A DNA stretch of 58,918 nucleotides from a virus: the IMG/VR virus record IMGVR_UViG_3300030450_002092, positions 1 to 58,918 of that record; one strand, written 5' to 3'. The position numbers and the translations under genes were made by a program. Of this stretch, positions 19,406 to 31,400 are shown in pieces (the first letter of the stretch is position 1; each line of letters opens with the position of its first letter). The notes under the pieces were generated by a model, which was not told the DNA's origin, made no database searches, and was given only the letters and a program-made list of their open reading frames with translations.

Positions 19406-20304
19406 GTTTAGTTTTATCAGGTACAGGAATGGGTATAAATTTTGCCGCTGCGGGTCGAGCAAGAAGAGCCCAAGCAGATGCAGAGTTTGATGCAGAAAAT
19501 GCAATGAAAAAGGCTAGAAAAAAACTTAATGTAAATTTTTACGAAAACCTCTCTATCAATAAAGAAGCTTATGAACTAGAAAGAGAAGCTTTATTATCCG
19601 CAGGAGCGCAAGCAACCGCAGCAGGAGCGGAAAGCGAAAGAGGAGCCGCAGCTGTAGCAGGGAGAGTTTTAGCTGCACAAAATCAAGCGCAAGCACAACA
19701 AAGAGTAGCAATGAGTAAAGAGCAAAAAGCTTTAGACGCTATGATAGCTAAAGAAGATTCAAGATTGCGTGATGTGAAAGTGCAGTTAGATTTAGAAGAA
19801 GTAGCAGGTGCGCAAGCAGCAGCGGGTAGAGCAGAGCAACAAGCTGGTCAATATCAAGCAGCAGGGGTTCAAGGAATTTTAGACACAGCTAGAGCAGGTA
19901 TGACATTTGGAAATGCGATGGGAGAAGTAAAAGCTGCAAAAGGTGGAGATATGGCACCAATAGAAGCAAGGTTTGACGGTAAAAAAGGATTCCTTGGATT
20001 GGGTCGTAAAGATGTAGAAGGCACAATGCAAACTAATTTAGAAACTTTCTTAGAAACCGATGAAGGGAAAGCATTAGGATTAGCTGATACAGACTTTACA
20101 AAAACATTTGAAATTCAAAATCGTCCAGCTTTAGATAAGGATGGGCAGCCACAAATGAGTGGTCAAGCTGCATTTCGTGATGCATTTAGACAACAACTAA
20201 CACCAGCTGGAATAAAAGCATTTGATAAATATTTAAAGGACTTAGCTAATCCTCCTGTTGAAGACTTGTCGGCAGCAGGTGGTTATTCTGGAATGTCATT
20301 ATAA
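19366..20304 (+). CDS. Internal virion protein (T7 gp14-like position)
   Basis: 312 residues. An N-terminal hydrophobic segment (AAIIAGVGLVLSGTGMGINF, about 7-26) is followed by a long Ala/Gln/Glu-rich helix (to about residue 170) and a soluble C-terminal domain. This is the usual layout of the small ejected core protein of podoviruses, which inserts into the host membrane to help form the DNA channel. It starts inside the upstream gene and precedes two larger internal-protein candidates. Assignment is by topology and gene order. Confidence 0.6.
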   Translation: MSAAATAAIIAGVGLVLSGTGMGINFAAAGRARRAQADAEFDAENAMKKARKKLNVNFYENLSINKEAYELEREALLSAGAQATAAGAESERGAAAVAGRVLAAQNQAQAQQRVAMSKEQKALDAMIAKEDSRLRDVKVQLDLEEVAGAQAAAGRAEQQAGQYQAAGVQGILDTARAGMTFGNAMGEVKAAKGGDMAPIEARFDGKKGFLGLGRKDVEGTMQTNLETFLETDEGKALGLADTDFTKTFEIQNRPALDKDGQPQMSGQAAFRDAFRQQLTPAGIKAFDKYLKDLANPPVEDLSAAGGYSGMSL

Positions 20305-20322
20305 ATTATACAATAAATAACT

Positions 20323-22476
20323 ATGGCAAAAACTTATTACGGATACGCACAAAGAGAAGCAGCAGAAGGAGTAGACTGGAGCGGGGTTGCTCGTAAGTTT
20401 ACGAACATGCTTGAAATGGAGCAAGAGGCTAGGGAGCAAGACCAGGCAGCACTTGACAAAGCAGATACTGATTTAGCTACTACACTACAAACTGCTCCCA
20501 ACGGAGAAACTCAAGAGCTACACAACTACATGTTAGACTATGCTAACAACGCTTCTAATTACCAACTTATGTTAAAGCGTTCTGTAGACAATGGGAATAT
20601 GAGTAAAAAACAATATACTCAAGCTATCAATAACTTAATGGCTGGAACAAATCAAGCTATATCTTTAGTTACGAAATACAATGACTTTGCTGCAAAACAA
20701 GCTGAAAAAATAAAAAACCAAACAATGCCTGGGCAAAAGCTATATGAAAATGAATTGTTAGAAACAATGTTAGATTTTTCTAATACGGCATTATATATAG
20801 ACCCTGTAACATTTAAAGTTTCACAAGGTAAAACAGTAGAAAAAACAATAGGTACAGGTGCGGATGCAAAAACTGTTAGAACAATGTCTACAAATACAGG
20901 AGACTTTAGACCTGTTGCTATTATGACTAGGTGGATGGGAGAAGATTATGATAAGTTCGATATGAGTGCTGCTGTTACAGACATAGCAGCAGGTATGGCT
21001 ACTACTTATGAAACGCTATCTAAAGAGAAAGGTATTAGCGAACAAGACGATGTGCGTCTTAACGAAAATTATAACAACCAATTAGATGCCAGAGTTAACT
21101 CATTCTTAGAAGACCCAAAAAATGTTACAAGTTTATTATATGATTACGCTGGTGTGGCAGAGAATGAATTACCGTTTCAATTTACTACTGATGAATCCAA
21201 AAAGAACGAAGCTAATATGATTTATATTCAGCCTAATAAAAGAGGTGGGTATGATTTAGATTTAGATTCAGCACATGGTAGAAAACTTAAAAAAGCTGCG
21301 GCAGAATTATTAAAAGGCGCAGTAGATGTAAAACTACCTAGAAAAATTACACCTGCTAAAACTGGTGGGGGTACTTTTGATGAAGGTTATGCTAACTGGA
21401 AAAAGGATTTAAATAAAGATAGTTTAGCAGCGGTTAACTGGATGGAGTTAAAAAACGCAGATGATTTAGAATCTTGGACTTCGGCCAAAAATTACTGGTT
21501 AGGTAAACAAATTAAAAGTGGTAATAGTTTTGCAGAAATTGCTGACATTCGAATTAATGACAATAACGATGGTATTGAGATAGTAATAAACCAAGATGAA
21601 GGGGGTCAAAGAACTATACCTGCAAGCTTTGGAGATAATTCATCTTGGATGAATCAAGGTGCTGGCGGAGTATTGCAAGATGTAGATGTATTAAGTTTAA
21701 TAAATAATAAGCAGTTTAACCAAAACTTTATGCAGGGCAATAGAAAACTTGGAGAAAACAATCTTCCTGTAAACTGGTCTTCACAAGGAGCTACTAATCA
21801 AGGATGGAATTATGAAAATTTAGAAGTAGTTACTTCTGGTGGGGGGACAAAAGACGAAGTACTCGGTAGTCCTTTGGATTTAATTACTCAAACAAAACCT
21901 GATTCAGCGGATGATGTTGTTACCGTGCTAACTACAATATTTAACACAACCCCTGCTAACAATCGACAAATGTTATCAGACCAAAGCTTAGAACCAGTAA
22001 CACACAAAGGCACTGAGTATACAGAAGTTTACTACCCTGAGTTTATGACGGCTCCTATATATATAAATTCAGAAGATAATAACTATAACAAGTTAAATTC
22101 TATTGTGAAAAAACTGTACGATGCGTCAGCAAAACAAGAAATGCTAAGGCCTAATGATTTCAAGTCTGTTTTAGGTGATGATTTTTCAGTACAAGAGTCT
22201 ATTATGACGAATCGAATTACGAAAAAGGAAATTCCAGATTCAGGAAGAAATAAAAATATAGTAAGTTGGAATAAGGGTGATGGTAGATTAATAGTAACTA
22301 ACAGAATTCAAAAAGATAACCCGTTAGTACCAGAAGATATAGAGATAGCAGGTTATGTTATCGGTGAAAAACCTGACCCTAATAAAATAAAAGCAGCTAA
22401 TCCAGAGTTAAATTACACTCAAGTAATTGAGTTATATAATCAGGCAGCAGAACATTATAAATTATACAATAAATAG
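20323..22476 (+). CDS. Putative internal virion protein (gp15-like position)
   Basis: 717 residues, soluble, largely helical at the N-terminus (MLEMEQEAREQDQAALDKAD, then LHNYMLDYANNASNYQLML) with a mixed alpha/beta remainder. No signal peptide or membrane segment. It lies between the gp14-like protein and the giant ejection protein, the place occupied in T7-like phages by gp15. I saw no catalytic motif. Function is inferred from gene order and composition. Confidence 0.55.
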   Translation: MAKTYYGYAQREAAEGVDWSGVARKFTNMLEMEQEAREQDQAALDKADTDLATTLQTAPNGETQELHNYMLDYANNASNYQLMLKRSVDNGNMSKKQYTQAINNLMAGTNQAISLVTKYNDFAAKQAEKIKNQTMPGQKLYENELLETMLDFSNTALYIDPVTFKVSQGKTVEKTIGTGADAKTVRTMSTNTGDFRPVAIMTRWMGEDYDKFDMSAAVTDIAAGMATTYETLSKEKGISEQDDVRLNENYNNQLDARVNSFLEDPKNVTSLLYDYAGVAENELPFQFTTDESKKNEANMIYIQPNKRGGYDLDLDSAHGRKLKKAAAELLKGAVDVKLPRKITPAKTGGGTFDEGYANWKKDLNKDSLAAVNWMELKNADDLESWTSAKNYWLGKQIKSGNSFAEIADIRINDNNDGIEIVINQDEGGQRTIPASFGDNSSWMNQGAGGVLQDVDVLSLINNKQFNQNFMQGNRKLGENNLPVNWSSQGATNQGWNYENLEVVTSGGGTKDEVLGSPLDLITQTKPDSADDVVTVLTTIFNTTPANNRQMLSDQSLEPVTHKGTEYTEVYYPEFMTAPIYINSEDNNYNKLNSIVKKLYDASAKQEMLRPNDFKSVLGDDFSVQESIMTNRITKKEIPDSGRNKNIVSWNKGDGRLIVTNRIQKDNPLVPEDIEIAGYVIGEKPDPNKIKAANPELNYTQVIELYNQAAEHYKLYNK

Positions 22477-22484
22477 TTTAGAGT

Positions 22485-25400
22485 ATGGACGAGTTAAGTT
22501 TTTCTGACTTATATCAGGTTTTAGAATCTCCTGATATGTTTAATTCTCCCGAGCAATTAACCCAGTTTTTTGGTGGTGACTACTCTGTTGAAGATTTGTA
22601 TACTGTAGTAGATAAAGAAACTTTTCCCACGCTACAATCTTTTCAAGAATTTTTTAATTTACCTATGACTAATCCAGCAGGGGAAGAAATGGATTTTTCT
22701 GAGCAAGACAGGGGTACAACAGGTGTTAAGGATTGGTTTAAAAAAGCGTCCGAAAAACTATTAGGCATGAACCCTGATGAAGATGCTAAAGCTAGAGAAA
22801 AAACTAGGGATAGTATTATAAGTGCAGAAACGGAGAAATATAAAAATGATAAAACTATTGATGTAATATCTGTATCAGGTGCTCCTATAAGAGATTACAA
22901 GGATGTAGTAAAAGAAGAAACTACAGAAGAATTTCTGCCTAAGAAAAAAAAAACAAAGAACGAGGTTGCTCAAGAATTAAGAACTTCTTTAGAAATAGAA
23001 TATGACCCAAAAGATTATATTAAAAACTATCCTGCACCTAACGACCAAGGTCTAAACCCTAAAGGTGAGCCTAAATTTGAAACAATGGAAGAATATCAAG
23101 CTTTCATTGAAGAAGAAGTAAATGTAGGTCTAAATCAAATAATAGGTTTTGCTGGCGATAAGGGTGAGCAGATATTTGCGTTTGATGCTAATAGTAACGA
23201 GGGTTTTCAAAACAATGTATCAACTGCTCTAGATAACGTAGGATTTACAGACACCGAAAATACCACTGAATTAAAACAATATCAAGACGATTATCAACAA
23301 CGTCTTAGAAACACTATAGGTAAATATGGTTTTTTAATTGAAAAGCCTATATCTTTTAATATGGGTATGGGTAGTGTTAGTGAATTTTTTGACTTGACTA
23401 ATTATACACCAGATGATTTAAAAAAAGAACTGCAAGGTAAAAGAGAGACAGTGGCTACAAAAAACCCTGACCAATACCTAACTATTACTTCTTTAGATGG
23501 AAGCGACCAGTTTAATTTAAATATAGCTAATCCAAGTAAAGAAGAATTAGCTCTGTTTGAAAAGTTTGTTAATGACAAAGCCCGTTTTCCTGAGGAGCCT
23601 AACCCTGAGGAAAGTAATATTGCTAAAGCGCTTGATATTAAAAATGCGAGAACAGGCAAACGTTTTAATTTAGATACTGGAGATTATTCTTCCCATAAAA
23701 TGATAAGTGTTGAAATAGATGGAAAGTATTATGCTATGCCTTCACTGTATCCTAAAGACCCTAACGTACAATCTACTTATGAAGATAGGTGGGTAGAGTT
23801 CGACCCTGAAACTCAGCTAGACGAAATTATAGAAATGGCTAATCAAAGAGGAGAAAAGTATGCGTTTGAAACACAAGAAGAAGCAGAAGCTTTTGCTGAA
23901 GGGGCATGGAAAGATTATAATACTGTAGACCTAGAAAAAGAAAGATTTTTTCAAGCACACGGTTTTGAAGATTATGATGGCATGATGGAAGCTGTTAATG
24001 ATTATGATGCTATCCGAGACGAAATATTACTCATTAATGAAATTCAAGGAATGGCTAGTCAGCAAGATTCGCAGTTTACAAAAAGAATTGGGAGAGCATT
24101 GGGTGTAGATGAAGAAACATTACTTGCAGCGGGAGGTGATGCAATTCTAGGTGACTACGCTGCCCTAGACCCAAAGAGCAAAGTGGCTGTAGGGTACATT
24201 GACCGAGAGAACTTTCAGTTTGTCAAAGGCGAGAGACCTTGGTTGAGTAATGCTACACAGGTTTATGGCGGTAATGAACTTATTGTGGATAAAGCAACTA
24301 TTGACAAATACCCTAAGCTTTTTGGTAAGGACGGCAGGATGAGGCGTGATTGGTCAGAAAGAAAAGTAGAGCTTGAGAAGATGAGAGACAATCTTTACAA
24401 TATTACACAAGATAAAAAATTTCAAGATGTTAGTTTACAATGGGACTTAGAAGCAGCCAAAAGAAGAGAAGCATATACTATAGAGGCAATTAACACAAAA
24501 AACAATGCTAATATGGGCTTAAAAGCTTTAGACCAATTAAGTATAGAGGCATTTGGTGTTAGTTCAAACGAATTAGAAAACTATCGCCTAAATAATTTAG
24601 CTAGTCTGGATGAGCAACAGATAGAAATAATGGACTATATAACGTTAGCCAAGGGTGAGCTTGAGGCGCAAAAAATTTATGCTGCTGACCAATACATAAT
24701 AAGTCAAACTTATTTAAATTCAAAATCAATAAAAGAAGCAAGGGGTGTGGTTTTAGAAGATTTCTGGCCTCAAGTAAAAAACGAATGGATAACTCGTGGA
24801 GAAAGAGGAAAAGCCGCAGAGTATTTGTTAGCAATGTCTCTGTTTAGTGAGAACCCTGTTAAGATGCAAGAGCTTATGGGTATGAGTAGAAAAGAGGTGG
24901 CGATAGAAGTTTCTAAACATTTAGAAAACTCTGTAACTAAGAGTGAAGGAATGAGTAAAGAAATGCTGGAGTGGAATAAAGCCAAAGGTTGGACTGAAGC
25001 AGCAAATGTCTTTATGGATAATCCGCTAGATATGGGTGCTTCATTAGCAGCAGGTTCTTTTTCAGAAATGTTACCGTACGGTTTAAAAATTATCCCTGGC
25101 TTTGGTATTGTTGGTGGAACTACAGGATTCCTTGATGCTAAATTGAGACGTAAAAGAGGCTTTAGAACTCGTGGTCAAACTAATTTTGGGCAAAAAGTTA
25201 TAGGAGCAGGAAAGAAATTAAATCCTAAGGCTTGGGCAAGAGAAAATGCAGATTTAGTTATAGGAGCACTTGGTGGAACGGTAAAAGGAACAATGCTTGG
25301 TGGGTCTGCTACTATATTAGCAATGGAATACACCACCGCTATATTTGAAGCAGCTACTGCAAATGGTTATGATATATTTGACGCAGAAGAAATGTTAATG

Positions 25401-28400
25401 GCAATGAATGACCCTAATGTGTGGAATGAAGGAAGAAGCGTAGGATTGGCTAGAGGTATACCTATTGCTGTTGTAGACTATTTAAGTGCACGTACAGCTG
25501 GTAAATTATTTATAGGCAAAGGAGGATTATTTCACGCGGGTTCAAGAGCAGAAGCTTGGAGAAGGGCTGGTTTAGTTATAGCAGAAAGAGCTATTGTTGA
25601 CCCAGCAGCTGAAGCTTATGGTGAATATTTAGCGCAATCTGCTAATGCATTATTAAACGGTAAAACATTTAGAGCTGATGAAATAGCTCTAGAAGCTATA
25701 GGTGCGTTTGGAAGTAATACTAGTAATGCTGTTATGAATCTAACTATGACTGCTTTAAAAAATGAACACATATTAAAAGCCAAACAAATGGGAGATACGC
25801 AGTACTATTCTGGCTCTACATTTAACAACGAACAAACCACTAACTGGGCGAATAATATGCGTAAGATTGGGTATATTGATGGGAATACAGAAGAAAAGAT
25901 TCAGAAAAATATTGGGTACAAAAGAGACGCTCAACTGTTGCTGGGATTAGGAGAGAAGGGTGTGGCTAGTACAGAGTTGTTGCCTGTGCAAACTAAAATG
26001 ATGGATATTTTTAATGCTAAAAATCAACTCTCACAGAATGAATTAACAAAACAATTATTTGGAAAACAAATAAGAGTCTTAAACCAAGAACTATCAAACC
26101 TTGCTACACAAAAACAAGTTGTTGCGGGTGAAGAAACTGAAGAGGCGAATAAAATTGTTAATGAAGTTTTAGGGAGAACAGAAGAAAGTCCAGGTGATTT
26201 ACAATTAAGCCAAAGCCCCATAGCTGATTTATTTACTAATGACCAAACATTTAACACAGAAGAAATAGCTTTTGATAAAGTTTCTTTGGAAGACATAAAA
26301 GAAAAGAGAATTCCAGGGGGCACAACCCGTGATGTATATGATATAGGAAACAATAAAGTTATTAAAATTGCAAAGAACCCCAGAGGTTTACAACAGAACA
26401 CATCGTTGAATTACGGGGATTTAAATATACTTGGGCCTTTTGTCCCTAATATATTTGAAAGAGGAGAAGATTATATAGTTGTAGAAAATGTACCTAGAAA
26501 TGATAAAGCAGTAAGAGAATTTTTAAAACCTTTGCAGAAGTTTTCGCAAACAGATTTTGATAACAGAGGCAGTGAAGTTCAAGAAGTAATGGAGGAAATG
26601 GGATTGTCAGATTTTTTTAATTACGATGTGTTGTGGAATGATTTTAAATCTAGAAGAAACTGGGGTCAAAGAGAAAACGGAGAGTTTGTATTAGTAGATG
26701 AAGGTGCGTTAAATAAAAATGTAACAGCTAGGTCAGAAGTTCCTGCTTGGGCTAGAGAAGACTGGGAAAATATTAAAAGAAGAAGAAAAGGAGACGGGGG
26801 TGTTCAATTAAGTCAGGCTGTTGCTCCTTTAGAAAACACGCTACTTGACTATCAATACGACAAAGAAACTGGTTATTTTCCTTCTACCATTGACAACGTT
26901 CAAAAACTTGAAATTATTGTCGAAAGATATGGATATGATTTAATATCAACGCAAACAGAAAGAGGTGAACAAGCTGGATACTATTTAGCACCTGTAGGTT
27001 CCAGAATAAAACAAGACCCATTCAAAGGTAAAGAATTAACTAGAGTACAAAGACAAGAGCCTGATGCTAGTCCTGAAACTAGAGAAGAACTTGTAGCCTT
27101 GTTACAAAAAGCTTTCCCAGGCACGCAGGTATACGACAACCAAGAAGAATTTGAAAAAGCTCTTAAAGACCCAGGTGTAGTTAAAAGAACTACTAAAGAT
27201 GGTTATGTAGCTTATGGAGCTACCCGTGATGGTAAAATATATTTAAACCCTGATGATAAAACATTAGAACTTCCTCTCCATGAATTTGGCCATATATATG
27301 TAGACTATTTAAAATCAAACCAATCGGGTGCAAAAGGAACAGCATTATATAAGAGAGGATTACAGCTTATTACATCTACAGAAGATGGAGAGAAAATATA
27401 CAATCAACAAGTAAAAATATATGGCGAAGGAGACCAGGCTAGGGAAGAGGCTTTAATTATATATATAGCGCAAGAAGGAGCAAAGAAAACTAAAGAGGCA
27501 GAAAGGCAAACCAAAAATAAATTATATAAGTGGTATGAAGCTCTTATGAACTTTATAAAAAATGCTTATTTAAAAGCTAAAGACTTTTTTAAATCACCAA
27601 CCTTTGAACAAGACGTAAAAGGAATGTCTTTAACTGACTTTGTGAATATGGCGTTAGGAGATTTATTGGGAGGTGAAGTAGTTGTAGAAGATGTGATTGT
27701 AGATGAAACAGGTCAAACTAAACTAGCACTGTCTCAGCAAAAAAAAGTGCCACGTGGTAGTAATATGGTGGAAGTGGTAACTGAAGCTAGAGAGTTAGGT
27801 ATATCAGATGACCAAATTAAAGCTGTGTTAGTTGAAAGAGTTAATCGTGGTGAAAACATAGGCGTGCGTGGGGAAGAAAGGTTTACCCGTCAAGATATAA
27901 ATGATGCCTTCACAGCATTACCAACTGAGATAGTTTCACTACCCCCAGCATTTAGAAATATTGAGGGAGGCTTCTTTAGAGGTATGGCTTTATTTACTGA
28001 AGTACAAAACATTGTTAACAAAGCTATCGGGGTTGGTACCACAACCGAAGTAAGAAAAAGACACATAGATTCTGTAAAGAAAAGATTTCCTAAAGCTACT
28101 AAGGGTAAATCTACCGCACAAATATTAAGATTATTTCCAATAGATGAAACCATATTAGAAGGTTTAAAATCACCAGCAGAAATTCGTAAGATAGGTTTAG
28201 ACGCATTGAAAGCAAGTCCTCTTTATGCTGCTCAATCACCTAAAGTTCAAGAACAATTAGTTGTCGATTACGACAAAGAGTTAGGTATAAGAGCAAACAG
28301 AAACGTACAACTTGAGGTTAACAAAATAAAAAACACTTTGCGTGCTAGAAAACAAGGGGCTAAAGATGTTGCAACAGCTAAAAAAGATTTAGCAAAACTT

Positions 28401-31400
28401 ATAAATTTAATATTTCCTAAAACAGACTTAATAAACAGAAGCGATTTAACTTACATGAATAATCGTATAGCTGCTGTTAATGATGCCAACCAACTTGCAG
28501 AAATAGAAAACGTATTAAGCCGTATTGCTAAAGTTGAAGATAGAATTAAAAAAGATTTAATTTCTAAGATAAAAAAACTTATTCAAAATCAATCTAAAAC
28601 TAATGTAACGGCAACAGGAAAAACCCGTAAAGGTGCGCAAATAGATGTCACAACAAAAGAGTTTTTTGTAGCAGCTAAAGCTTTACTTGACACCTACGAT
28701 ACACCTCAAGGTTTAGAGATTTTTGCAAAAGAAATGAATGAGTTAGCTAATTTAGAAAACACAATATCTAAACTAAGAGATAAAGAAAATAAAACAAGAG
28801 AAGACAGGGAACTAATAGCCAGGGCCGATGCGTTTAGTGTGCTGGGAGATTTACATCAAATGAATTTAGCTGAGGTAGAACAGTTGTTTGATGATTTAAA
28901 AAATAAAAGACAATTAGGAAGAAGTTTACATCAAGCTGAACAAGAGGAAAGAAAAGCAGAGCTGGCAAAGTTAGAACAAGAAGCTGATGAGCAAATTAAA
29001 AAAACAAATAAAGATTTATTTTTCGAAGATGGTACCCCGAAAAATCAAGACACTTTAAATAGTGAAGGAAGAAATGCGTTGGCGGGATACAAGAAGAGTG
29101 GCTTTGTAAATTCAATGAAAAAACTACAAAAAAACTTTTTAGACTTTGATAATTTTAAAAGAGTGATGCAGGAAATGAAGTTAAACGCATATGATATGAT
29201 GGCAATGGGGCACGTTTTATATTCTTCATTAGATAACAGAAATGGTAAATTTTTATTAAACAATATCTATTATAGACTAACTGATGCAGAAGAAAATTAT
29301 AACTCTATTTTCTTTGATTTTCGTGACAGATTAACTGAAATAGCTCATGAAGTTCTGGGTAAAAAGAAGTATAGTAATATCCTGGCAGAAAGGTTTGGTT
29401 TAAAATGGAATGATGTAGACGCTTACCAATATATAACTGTTTTGGCTGATAATGGTAAAACGATATTAATAGAGGGTGTTAACCCCCAAAATAAATTATC
29501 AACTCAAAACACGCCTCTAACCACTAGTGAAGCTATGCGTATAATTGCTTTATGGAAAAACCCTGAGAGTAAAATTATTTTGCAAAATGATGGGTTTACA
29601 CAAGAAAAAATTAACAAACTAGAAAAGTTTATCGGTAAAGATTTAACAACTTTTGTAGATAAAGTAGTTGGCTTTTTAACCGATGAAGTATATCCAATTA
29701 TAAATGCTAAACATCGAGAGATATATGGAGTGAACTTGCCGTTCAGAGAATTGTATTTTCCTAGAGCAACACAACCTATTATTGGGCAGCCTAAAAGTTA
29801 CGGCTTTGATGTTGACGCACAATCTAATTTAAACGCTATTCGCTCTATGTTGCCTGGAAGCTTGTCAGAAACGGCTAGCCCAAATAACCTGAGAATGATA
29901 TTAACCGATATGAATTTCTTTAATACTTTAGATAATTACATAGATGATGTAGCTAGGTGGACGGGTTATGCAACCGATGTAAAAATTATAGAAGGAATTA
30001 TCTCTATGCCATCAGTAGAAGCGTTGCTTTCTACTACTGGAATGAAAGAAATGATTATATATAATATAAATGTAGCTATAGACCCATCAGGAAAAACACG
30101 AACCCCTAATAAAACCAGAGCTATTTCAAATGGTATAAGTATGGTTACTAGTTATTTCTTATCACTACATCCGATGCAGTACTTAAAGCAAGCGTCTTCA
30201 GTTGTTATGGCTTACCCATTATATAATAATCCCAAGTTTAAAGTATTTAAACAAACAAAAAAAGCAGGGGATACTCTTTTTACAGGTAGCGGTATTAAAA
30301 ATATCGCCACTAACACCGTAGAATTATTATGGAATACAGCAGCTTTTGCATTAAACGAACCTGCAAACATATCTGCATTTATGACGCAAATAGTAAAAGA
30401 GTTTGCTCCAGGGAACTATGCAAAAAACAAAGAACTCGCTAAAAAAATATCAGCTACTTTCAGAAAAAGAAATTGGGAGTCTAAATCAGGAAATTTGTAC
30501 ATGTTGTATACAGGTAGAGAAAGAGCTGATTTAATAGACAGCACTCCCGAAGGGATTGAAAGAAAAAAGCGTGCTCAAAGTTATGATATTATAAAAAAAG
30601 CATTTGGTTTCTTTACTTCAGAAGGAGATTTAGCTGGGGCTATGGGGTATATTATTGTATACAAAAATATGATAGCCAATGGGTTTACACATGAAGAAGC
30701 GTTAAGAGTATTTAACGATTATAATTTAACTAATCAGTCACGTAGAGGTATAGATAAGCCAGGGCTACAATCCCAAAAAAGTGGTACTGCACAAGTGTTT
30801 TCAGCATTTACAACCACCCCAATACAAATTCTTAACAATACTTATTTAAGTTTTATGAATTTCTTTAAAGACGTATTTAGAAATGTAACCCCTTCTGGAA
30901 AAGACTTTAACACGTTTGGGTGGGTAGGGTTTATTTCTGTTATGCTCTTCCATGCGGTTTCATCTATGTGGTTATTATTGCTAGGAGACAAAGACGATAG
31001 AGAAAAGTTTTGGGAACAAGTTTTAAAGTGGCACGGTATACAAGCAATGATGGATGCTATACCTATGGTGAATGAAACTATTTCGGCATTTATAAATGAA
31101 GTTGAAGGAACACCTTATAAAAAAGGAAAAGACTCTACAACGATGCCTCCAGTTGAAGTTGCGGAAGAATTAGGTAAGTGGGTTAGAAATGAGGAAGGCA
31201 GAAATATATTTGAACAAACCCTTAAAGCACTTTATGAGTTTACTCAATTCAGAGTAAGAGCTCAGTTTGATATTTTTGAATATCCATTACAGCAAGCAGT
31301 TGAGGGGGAGAACCATTGGGTATATGATTTCCTACGAATGATGCGTGTACCTAAAAGCAGAATACCTGCGCGCTTCCTTCCAAAACAAGGTGGTGAAGGT